Below, one piece after another: positions 57,785 to 64,000 of a DNA stretch of 64,000 bases; the first letter of the stretch is position 1; each line of letters starts with the position of its first letter. The DNA is from CAXMMR01 sp963692975. GTDB lineage: Bacteria > Pseudomonadota > Alphaproteobacteria > Acetobacterales > Acetobacteraceae. The position numbers were made by a program, and so were the translations under genes. The notes under the pieces were generated by a model. That model was not told where the DNA came from. It worked only from the letters and a program-made list of their open reading frames with translations, and did not search any database. The stretch is from positions 26,510 to 90,509 of the forward strand of contig CAXMMR010000035.1 in the NCBI GenBank assembly GCA_963692975.2, given 5' to 3'.

Positions 57785-58075
57785 CTACCCCTTGTCTTAC
57801 TTCTCCTTGCCGCCGCCCCCGCCGGTCAGTCGAGCTGCGCGGACGTGACCGCAGGCACGGATCGTGGATACGCCTGTCTCAACCAATGGATCGCCCGCCA
57901 GGTGCCGAACCGGCCCCTGCCCGGTGCCGACACGTTGACCGCGAACTCGCCGTCGAACGCCGTCGGCACCTACAATCAGGCGGCGACGAAGGAGCGGCTC
58001 GGCGACGCGTTCGGCCACTCGGTGGTGCCGCAGCGTCCGCCGCCGCCGGTCTACAACACCATTCCCGGGCGCTGA
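57731..58075 (+). CDS. Small secreted protein whose signal peptide begins inside a repeat
   Basis: The frame opens at ATG 57731 within repeat copy 7, so the basic N-terminal part (GSGASRPRRVQGRALP) is encoded by the repeat. A hydrophobic core, FLPLVLLLLAAAPAG, and an alanine-glycine cleavage region follow. The mature part (about 80 residues, with CADVTAGTDRGYACLNQWIA and VPNRPLPGADTLTANSPSNA) has two cysteines and a proline-rich end. No family is recognised. The same frame is open back to 57686. It overlaps the 3' end of the GT4 gene on the other strand by 25 bases. Confidence 0.6.
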   Translation: MGSGASRPRRVQGRALPFLPLVLLLLAAAPAGQSSCADVTAGTDRGYACLNQWIARQVPNRPLPGADTLTANSPSNAVGTYNQAATKERLGDAFGHSVVPQRPPPPVYNTIPGR

Positions 58076-59175
58076 GTGAGGGTCTCGGCGGCCTGCAGGA
58101 TGCGCAGCCCGACGGCACGGTTGCTGAACGACAGGCGCATCGCGCGCTGACCTGCGGCGGCGATGCGGCGGGCGGCGGCGGGCGTGCGGATGGCGGCGAG
58201 CAGCAGCGACGCGGCATGATCGAGGTCGGGCTCGGCCCAGAGTTGGCCCTCGCCATGCGGGTATGCGCCCGGCGGCACGGCGACGAGGGTGTGGCGGGCG
58301 ATCAGCGCGGTGCCCTCATGGGCGATGTCGAGGCTGCCGGAGAAGCCGGTGGCGAGCACCAGCCGGCCAAGCGCCATAGCCTCGCCGACCGTGCGCCCAA
58401 AACCCTCGGCGCGATGCAGGCTGACGAGGCAGTCGCAGGTCGCGAGCAGGCTGCGGGTGGCGAGCGCGTCCAGCTTGCGGTCCAGGATCACAAGGTCCGG
58501 ATGAACCTCACGCCACGCCGCGGCCCACTCGGCGGCATTGTTCTCGCCGGACTTCGCCTTGAGGACGAACTGGACGTCGAGCAGCGGCGCGATGTCGCGG
58601 ATCTTGGCGGCGAGAGCGGGCAGTGCGGCGGGGTTCTTGCGTTCGACGAACGATGTCAGGTCGAGCATGCCGAGCACGATGAAGGCGCTCTCGCGCAGGC
58701 CGAAATGGCGACGCGGCAGCATCAGGCCAGGGGTTGGCTCGACCGGTTGACCGATCAGCCGGCTGCCGATGCCGGCGCTTGCGAGCGCGTCGCGTATGAA
58801 GCCGGACAGCGCCCAAACCTCGTCGAAGCGGCGCAGCTCGGCGGCCCACTCGGCGGGATAATGCGCCAGTTCCCAGGCCGGCACGACGACGTTGCGGCCG
58901 CCGGCGAAATCCTGCCCGAGGTCGGCGAGGCGCTGCAGGACGCGCGCGGCCTCGTCGCCGTTGACGTGGAAGATGCGCAGGCCAGGTCCCAGGATTTCGG
59001 TCTCGGCAGGCTGCACTAGCGCCAGGTGCTCGGCGTCGTCGCGCGGTGCGTGGCGAAAGATGTCGAGCACGGTCGCTGGCAGGCAGACAGCTTGGCAGGC
59101 GCGCAGATGACCCCGCAACTGCTCGCCCATGCCGATCGAGGCGTAGGGGTGGCCGACCAGGGTGATCGGCGGCAT
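58051..59175 (-). CDS. Glycosyltransferase, GT4-like
   Basis: The 374-residue protein has an N-terminal ITLVGHPYASIGMGEQLR (GT-B acceptor side) and a C-terminal donor domain with FIVLGMLDLTSFVERKNP, LVSLHRAEGFGRTVGEAMAL containing the E-x7-E motif, and SGSLDI. Such enzymes use nucleotide-sugar donors to build envelope polysaccharide or to modify secreted proteins. The ATG at 59175 lies five bases after the stop of the upstream glycosyltransferase, so both form one transcription unit. Confidence 0.87.
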   Translation of the reverse strand: MPPITLVGHPYASIGMGEQLRGHLRACQAVCLPATVLDIFRHAPRDDAEHLALVQPAETEILGPGLRIFHVNGDEAARVLQRLADLGQDFAGGRNVVVPAWELAHYPAEWAAELRRFDEVWALSGFIRDALASAGIGSRLIGQPVEPTPGLMLPRRHFGLRESAFIVLGMLDLTSFVERKNPAALPALAAKIRDIAPLLDVQFVLKAKSGENNAAEWAAAWREVHPDLVILDRKLDALATRSLLATCDCLVSLHRAEGFGRTVGEAMALGRLVLATGFSGSLDIAHEGTALIARHTLVAVPPGAYPHGEGQLWAEPDLDHAASLLLAAIRTPAAARRIAAAGQRAMRLSFSNRAVGLRILQAAETLTQRPGMVL

Positions 59176-59180
59176 GGCGC

Positions 59181-61901
59181 TCAGCCGGCCTGCAGGGCGC
59201 GGCCCAGCGCCTCGAGCCACCGGTGGCCGTAGCGCAGGTCCGGCTCCAGATGCGCGCCTTCCGCCCACTCGTTCCAGGCATTGACGAACAGCAGGCGCTC
59301 CTCGCCGAGCAGCATGTCGCGCGCGAGCGTCAGCTGGGCCTCGACGAAGGCCTGGAACACCTCCGGGCTGCCGCCTTCGAACACCGTTCCGTCGCGCGGA
59401 TGGCGAGGTGTGCTGTCCCAGCTTGGAAATACCGCCGGGTAGCGCGTCCAGCCGGCGCCGGGGCGGCTGGCGAAGGCGCCCGCGGTGGCCGGGTAGTCGT
59501 AGCGCTGACCATCCCAACGCGCCGATCGCCGGTCCTCGGGCAGGTCGGGCACCGGCACGCCGAGCCCGTGCGGCGGGAACTCGACGGCGGCGTCAAAGCC
59601 GATGGTTGCCGGATCGAGCCCGGCATCGACCGTCTCCATGCTCTCGACATAGACGAGGTGCACGCCGTCGAGCCCCGCGCGGCGGTAGGCGGCCCGGGCC
59701 GAGGCGGCGAAGGCGGCCGCATCCGGCAGCAGCAGCGGGCGGTAGACCAGGAAGATCGGGCGACGGCGGACGCGCAGGTGGCGTGGGTCCTGGCCGAGCC
59801 GGACGGCGTCGTCGAGCACCGCCTGGATGGTCGCGGGCGCATAGTCCTGGCCGAGCAGGACGTCGCCGGCTCCGCCATCCCAGCGGCGGGTCCAGTTCTC
59901 GTTCGCCCAGCACAGGCAGAACGGGAAGTCGATGGCGGGATCGCGCAGCATCGCCTCGAACGCGTCGCCGAGCAGGCGTCGGCCGCCGAGATGGTAGAGG
60001 TAGACGCAGAACCCGGCGAGGCCGTAGCGGCGCGCGAGCTTGCCCTGCTCGGCGAACACGGATGGCAGGCGCAGGTCGTAGAAGCCGAGCTCGTCGGGCA
60101 CGTGCGGCTGGTAGTGGCCGGCGAAGCCCGGGCGCGCCGCGGCGACGTTGCGCCACTCGGTGAAGCCGCGGCCCCAGAACGCGTCGTTCTCGGGCGTTGG
60201 ATGGAATTGCGGCAGGTAGAAGGCGATCGCGCGCACGGCGTGCCCGGCCTCCAGCGTGTCGGCGAACCGCTCCTGCAGCTGCTGAGTGTTGCGCAAGACG
60301 AGCTGGCGCTTGGCGGTCTCGCCGTTGGCGGCAACCGACTGGCCGAGATGATGGATGCACGAGGCGCCGGCGACGTAGCGGACGCGACCGCCGGCGGCGG
60401 CAAGGCGTAGGCAGAGCGCCGCGTCCTCGCAGTAGCCAGGCGCGAAGTCGGGGTCGAACAGGCGGTCGCCGATCGCGGCCCGCCGCACCAGCAGGCAGGC
60501 GGCCGAGGCGTATGCCACGTCCCTGTCGTACGACCAGCAGGGCAGGGACGGGTCTTGGCCGAAGCCGACCATGCGGCTCGTGCCGTCGGCCGAGAGGGTG
60601 CAGCCTGCCTCCTGCAGGGCGCCGGAGGCAAACAGCAGCTTGCCCGCCGCGGCGGCGACCGTCGGGTCGGCCTCGAGGCAGGCGAGCAGGCGCCGCAGCG
60701 CGCCCATCATCAACTGCGCGTCGTTGTTGAGCAGCAGCACGGTGGGTGCGAGGCACAGCTTATAGCCGGCATTGCAGGCGAGCAGGTAGCCGAGCGGCCG
60801 CTCGTGGCGCAGCACGGTGAGGCCGGCGACGGCGCGCACGTGCTGCATCCGAGAGTCGGCCGAGCCGTCATCCACGAGCACCACCTGAAGGCGGAGTCCG
60901 GCCGCACCCTGCGGCAGCGACAGTAGGCATTCGGCGGTGCGGAGCGTCTGGTCATGGCAGGGGATCAGCACCGACACCTGGGGCTGGGGCGACGGTTCAA
61001 ACGCCAGGCTGCGCAGCGCGCCGGGCAGGCGGTTGATTTGCAGGCAAGACGGCGGCTGCGGCGTGAAGGCGGCGGCGCGCTCGATCGCGGCGGTGATCGC
61101 TGCCTGTGCCGCCTTGTAGCGCGCCGCCAGCGTGGCCGCCTCCAGGCTCGGCTGGCCGAGCTCGGCCAGGGGCGCCGATGGCGGGGCGGAGGGCCTGTGG
61201 CGTTGCTCGCCGCCGCCGCAGGTGAGGAAATGCCACAGCGCCGGCGCGCGCAGGCTGGCGACGTCCGGATTGCGGCGCAGATAGGCGGCGCCGTCGAAGC
61301 GCGGGCTCGGGCTGCGACCCTCGGCATCGCCGATCAGCACGAAGTGCAGCAGCGCCGCCAGCGTCTGACGCGGGACGTCGTCATAGCGCTCGGCGTACCA
61401 GGCAGGATCGATCAGCGGATGCGGCGCCGTGCCGGCGAAGCCATCCTCCAGCAGCGCCCGAAGGCCGGGCGTCGGGGCATCGCGGCCAGCCCGGCAGAAC
61501 CGCAGCGACACGTAGGCGCAGGGGTCGAGCTCGCCTTCCGAGAGGGCGGCCGCCAGCGCCTCGGCCGGTTCGCGCGCACGGAAGGCGGGACGCTGGGCGC
61601 GCATGAAGCCGGGATCTATCAGCGGGTGCGGCGATTGCGCCTCGGCGACGCCGTGATGCAGCCAGTCCAGCTGCGCGTCCGCCGTTGCCGCGAGACCGGG
61701 CCGCGTCGCGCGGTAGAAGCCGAGATGCAGCCACGGCGTCAGCAGCGGCCGCTCGGCAAGCGGCAGGCGCAGATAGCGCGCCAGCGTGTCGAGATCGCTC
61801 GGCGGGCCGCCGAGCCTCGCCTCGTAGAGGTCGGCGTCAACCAGCGGCGAGGCGAACGCGGCTTGCGCCTCGAACAGCGCGGTGCGGTCTGGGCTCATCA
61901 T
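59181..61901 (-). CDS. Repeat - GT2 - WbsX multidomain glycosyltransferase
   Basis: The 906-residue protein has three parts. Residues about 15-235 hold diverged F-D/D-P-x-W-Y repeats (HPLIDPAWYAERYDDV, FDGAAYLRRNPDVASL) like those in the stand-alone repeat protein at 34102. Residues about 308-540 form a GT2 domain (VSVLIPCHDQTLRTAECLLS, VLVDDGSAD, LLNNDAQL, GYCEDAALCLRL). Residues about 555-905 form a WbsX-type domain (IAFYLPQFHPTPENDAFWG, GFTEWRNV, FCLCWANENWTRRWDG, NAWNEWAEGAHLEPD). Fusions of this type are typical of large O-antigen or surface-glycan loci. It starts about 30 bases from A/T-rich hairpins. Confidence 0.9.
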   Translation of the reverse strand: MMSPDRTALFEAQAAFASPLVDADLYEARLGGPPSDLDTLARYLRLPLAERPLLTPWLHLGFYRATRPGLAATADAQLDWLHHGVAEAQSPHPLIDPGFMRAQRPAFRAREPAEALAAALSEGELDPCAYVSLRFCRAGRDAPTPGLRALLEDGFAGTAPHPLIDPAWYAERYDDVPRQTLAALLHFVLIGDAEGRSPSPRFDGAAYLRRNPDVASLRAPALWHFLTCGGGEQRHRPSAPPSAPLAELGQPSLEAATLAARYKAAQAAITAAIERAAAFTPQPPSCLQINRLPGALRSLAFEPSPQPQVSVLIPCHDQTLRTAECLLSLPQGAAGLRLQVVLVDDGSADSRMQHVRAVAGLTVLRHERPLGYLLACNAGYKLCLAPTVLLLNNDAQLMMGALRRLLACLEADPTVAAAAGKLLFASGALQEAGCTLSADGTSRMVGFGQDPSLPCWSYDRDVAYASAACLLVRRAAIGDRLFDPDFAPGYCEDAALCLRLAAAGGRVRYVAGASCIHHLGQSVAANGETAKRQLVLRNTQQLQERFADTLEAGHAVRAIAFYLPQFHPTPENDAFWGRGFTEWRNVAAARPGFAGHYQPHVPDELGFYDLRLPSVFAEQGKLARRYGLAGFCVYLYHLGGRRLLGDAFEAMLRDPAIDFPFCLCWANENWTRRWDGGAGDVLLGQDYAPATIQAVLDDAVRLGQDPRHLRVRRRPIFLVYRPLLLPDAAAFAASARAAYRRAGLDGVHLVYVESMETVDAGLDPATIGFDAAVEFPPHGLGVPVPDLPEDRRSARWDGQRYDYPATAGAFASRPGAGWTRYPAVFPSWDSTPRHPRDGTVFEGGSPEVFQAFVEAQLTLARDMLLGEERLLFVNAWNEWAEGAHLEPDLRYGHRWLEALGRALQAG

Positions 61902-61921
61902 CTAGCGAAGAGAAGGAAGAG

Positions 61922-62028
61922 GTTCTTTTTTGAAAAAGAACAAAAAGATCTTTACTCCATCGAGGCCGCGGCTGGCGACTGCCTTCAGGAATGAAAGTTT
62001 TTTGCTTCTTTTTTCTAAAAAAGAAGCG
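61922..62028. repeat. A/T-rich hairpin repeat, copy C
   Basis: Two hairpins, GTTCTTTTT-TG-AAAAAGAAC (61922-61941) and GCTTCTTTTTT-CT-AAAAAAGAAGC (62005-62028), flank a spacer beginning AAAAAGATCTTTACTCC, which resembles the matching word in copy A. It separates the isomerase gene from the glycosyltransferase pair and probably ends transcription of the former. Confidence 0.7.
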
Positions 62029-62038
62029 CTTGCTTTCC

Positions 62039-62953
62039 TCACCCCTTCGGCAACAGGCGATCCAGCCCGATCTCGTCAATCCGGCCCGGCTCCGCCTTTA
62101 GCAGCGCGTCGACGTGAGCGCGCGCCAATGCCTGCTGGCGCTGACGGCGCAGCGCCTGGACGATCTGCGGGCGGGTCTCGGCGAGCGGCGCGGGCCCTGC
62201 CGGAGCGGTCTCGACCAGGCGGATCAGGTGCCAGCCGTCTGCCGCGCGGAGCGGCGCCGCCACCTGGCCGGGCTGCAGGCCGGCGACCGCCGTGCGCATC
62301 TGCGGCAGCAGCGCGGTCTCGTCGACCCAGCCGAGATCGCCGCCCTTGCCGGCCGAGGCGGCATCCTTGGACAGCGACACTGCCTCGGAAGCGAAGTCCG
62401 CGCGGCCGCGCGCGACCCGCGATGCGGCATCCTGAAGGGTCTTTTCAGCCGCCGCGTTCGCCCGCGCATCATTGGCATCGGCGACGGGGATGAAGATCTG
62501 GTCTAGGTGGTAGCGCCGCGGCCGCATCAGCCGGCTCTTATTCGCCTCGTAGGCGGCGGCGACCTCGGCGTCGGTCGGATAGGCCGGGTCCGGCGTGCTC
62601 AACTGATCGAGATAGCTGTCCACGATGACCGCGTCGCGGGCCTCGCGCGCGCGTTCGAGGATGTCGGGGCGGGCGTCCCACCGGTGCTCGTGCGCCTCAT
62701 CCAGCAGGACGGCCTGCAGCAGCTTCTCGCGCACGAAGCCAGGCAGCAGCGCCGGCGTCTGGCGGAGCCTGTCGCGGCTTTCCGCCGGCAACGCCTCGAT
62801 CATCGCGCGCACCGACTGCTCGGTCAGCACCACAGCGCCGCGCCGGGCGACCACCGGCGAGTCGTCGCTGCCGGCGTTCGACGCCGGCGTGGCGCCCGAC
62901 ATGCCGCAAAGCATCGCCGCGGCGAGCGCGCCGGCGGCGAGGCGGGCGTTCAT
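62039..62953 (-). CDS. PpiC/parvulin-type peptidyl-prolyl isomerase, exported
   Basis: The 304-residue protein has a signal peptide (ARLAAGALAAAMLCGMSGATPA), a helical SurA/PpiC-like chaperone part (about 45-140) and a parvulin domain (about 145-260) with RPRRYHLDQIFIPV, GKGGDLGWVDE and LRAADGWHLIRLVE. It should fold outer-membrane or secreted proteins in the periplasm. Its start overlaps the end of the coiled-coil gene by four bases (ATGA), so it belongs to the operon with the porin-like gene. Confidence 0.9.
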   Translation of the reverse strand: MNARLAAGALAAAMLCGMSGATPASNAGSDDSPVVARRGAVVLTEQSVRAMIEALPAESRDRLRQTPALLPGFVREKLLQAVLLDEAHEHRWDARPDILERAREARDAVIVDSYLDQLSTPDPAYPTDAEVAAAYEANKSRLMRPRRYHLDQIFIPVADANDARANAAAEKTLQDAASRVARGRADFASEAVSLSKDAASAGKGGDLGWVDETALLPQMRTAVAGLQPGQVAAPLRAADGWHLIRLVETAPAGPAPLAETRPQIVQALRRQRQQALARAHVDALLKAEPGRIDEIGLDRLLPKG

Positions 62954-63600
62954 GGGCGCGCCGCCGCGCTCGCCGGGTAGTACGACGCGCTGCGGATGCG
63001 GTCTTCATAATCCTGGATCATGTTCTCCAGCTTGACCTTCTCGAAGCCGATCACCGGCTCATAGCTCTTCAGCAGCAGCGACCGGAAGTCCTGCGTTTGA
63101 TACAGGTGCAGGATGTCGGACGCCGTGCGGATCAACTCGGCATTTTTCTGCTCGCAGAGCTTCAGTCCACGCTCGCCGCCGACGGCGCTGGCGCTGAGCT
63201 GCTTGGCGGCGGCGTCGCGCGCCTGGGCGACGTCGGCGGCCTGGCCGTAGGCGGCTTGCCATTTTGCCAGGCCGGCCTGGAGCTGTGCGTTCTGCGCCCG
63301 CAGCGATTGCTCGTTGGCCTGCAACTGCGCGAGCGCGGCCGGCGGCACCTTCGGCGTCGCTGCCGCCGCGGTGAGCTGGGCAATCTGCGCGTCGCGGTCG
63401 GCCACCGCCTTCTGCGCCTGATCGCGCTGCTGCGTCGCCTCGTCGAGCGAGGCCTGCATCGTCGAGGTCTGGTCCTGCAGCGCCCGCATCTGCTCGGTCG
63501 TGCGGCGCAGCAGGTCGCGCAGCCGGTCGGTGTCGGTATCCGCCCAGGACGCGCCGAGCGGCAGCAACGCGAGCAGCGCCGCGAGCGCCAGCCGGCGCAT
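62950..63600 (-). CDS. Periplasmic coiled-coil protein of unknown function
   Basis: The 216-residue protein has a signal peptide (MRRLALAALLALLPLGASWA), a long heptad-rich coiled coil (about 22-135, for example LRDLLRRTTEQMRALQDQTS) and a helical end with GLKLCEQKNAELIRTASDIL and YEPVIGFEKVKLENMIQDYE. No enzyme motif is seen. It overlaps the porin stop by one base (TGATG) and the isomerase start by four, so the three genes are coupled. Confidence 0.82.
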   Translation of the reverse strand: MRRLALAALLALLPLGASWADTDTDRLRDLLRRTTEQMRALQDQTSTMQASLDEATQQRDQAQKAVADRDAQIAQLTAAAATPKVPPAALAQLQANEQSLRAQNAQLQAGLAKWQAAYGQAADVAQARDAAAKQLSASAVGGERGLKLCEQKNAELIRTASDILHLYQTQDFRSLLLKSYEPVIGFEKVKLENMIQDYEDRIRSASYYPASAAARP

Positions 63601-64000
63601 CAGAACCGCGCGTTCAGGTCGACCTGCAGCACGTCGACGTCGCGCGGTGGGCCGGAGACGGCGTTGGCGCTCAACCAGCGCAGCGTCAGGTAGGCCGCCT
63701 TCGAGACCGCAAGGTTGCCGCTCACCACGTAGCCCTTGGCGTTGGTGCCGCCGAAGGTGCCGTTGGTGTGGAAGTCGGGATCGTCGAGCGCGTCGACGAG
63801 CGAGTCGCTCTCGATGTATTTGTAGGCGATCGCCGCGTTCCAGTTCCAGCGTTGGTCGAGCTGCTCGTGGCCGACCGTCAGCTTCAGCATGTAGGCGGTG
63901 TCGCCGCCCTCATAGGCGCCGTTGCTGCCCAGGTTGTTGACCGGCGTGTGGCCGAGGATCGCCGCGCGATTATAGTCGAGGTTCTTGATGTATTCGCCCT
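63600..64000 (-). CDS. Porin-like outer-membrane beta-barrel (C-terminal part; continues past window)
   Basis: The frame is open to the right edge. It reads GEYIKNLDYNRAAILGHTPV, then VGHEQLDQRWNWNAAIAYKY, DALDDPDFHTNGTFGGTNAK and a last strand ending D-L-N-A-R-F. Alternating strands and a terminal phenylalanine are the insertion signal of outer-membrane barrels. The GEYxKN and DPDFHxGGTNAKGY phrases fit the putative porin family (Porin_5). At least 130 residues are inside the window. It heads the coupled unit porin, coiled-coil, isomerase. Confidence 0.8.
   Translation of the reverse strand, partial: GEYIKNLDYNRAAILGHTPVNNLGSNGAYEGGDTAYMLKLTVGHEQLDQRWNWNAAIAYKYIESDSLVDALDDPDFHTNGTFGGTNAKGYVVSGNLAVSKAAYLTLRWLSANAVSGPPRDVDVLQVDLNARF

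Overview
The window is high-GC and looks like a chromosomal segment of an alphaproteobacterium of the order Rhodospirillales, most like Acetobacteraceae. This rests on the ispH-thrB-rnhA order, an ATP12-family chaperone gene, an ELM1-type gene, recA behind SOS boxes of the alphaproteobacterial GTTC-N7-GTTC form, and the rRNA operon layout 16S-tRNA-Ile-tRNA-Ala-23S-5S-tRNA-fMet. Family and species are inference; no search was run.

Region 1 (1-5.6 kb) is a decay zone. It holds a GGDEF/EAL signalling gene broken by two stops and two frameshifts, a polyol-type dehydrogenase with a deleted and frameshifted C-terminus, two short-chain dehydrogenase remnants and a broken beta-keto acid cleavage enzyme. 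The last four look like the ruins of one catabolic locus. Region 2 (5.6-28 kb) is mostly housekeeping: rnhA, thrB, ispH, a lipoprotein, the ATP12 chaperone, acylphosphatase, a DUF4345 membrane protein, lipB, tRNA-Leu(GAG), a soluble CckA-like hybrid kinase, recA, a cytidine deaminase, rhlE, an ELM1-like protein, a 627-residue unknown, parE, dps, a patatin divergent from bdhA, and a nucleotide-sugar epimerase. Region 3 (27.1-33.2 kb) is a complete rRNA operon with a near-consensus promoter; an interspersed palindromic repeat sits in its second spacer.

Region 4 (33.4-64 kb) is a surface and secretion region. It has a lipoprotein, a protein built only of repeats also found at the front of a nearby glycosyltransferase, a 4231-residue filamentous-haemagglutinin-like protein, three type II secretion minor pseudopilins (gspI, gspJ, gspK), a PstS-like phosphate-binding protein, three tandem Hint-domain proteins, a glycine-rich RTX-like protein, a small secreted protein, two glycosyltransferase genes (one a GT2-WbsX fusion), a PpiC-type isomerase, a coiled-coil protein and the end of a porin. 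The intergenic region between the PstS-like gene and the first Hint gene carries two candidate Pho boxes, one facing each way. This suggests that phosphate starvation controls both the phosphate-binding/pseudopilin genes and the Hint genes.

Gene boundaries through regions 2-4 are marked by a family of composite palindromic repeats (about 115-210 bp, seven copies) and a second family of A/T-rich hairpins (three copies). The strongest candidates for something little described are the Pho-box/Hint/pseudopilin locus, with its nearly identical 577-bp Hint block in the first and third genes, and the composite repeat family, which appears to supply the start of one signal peptide.
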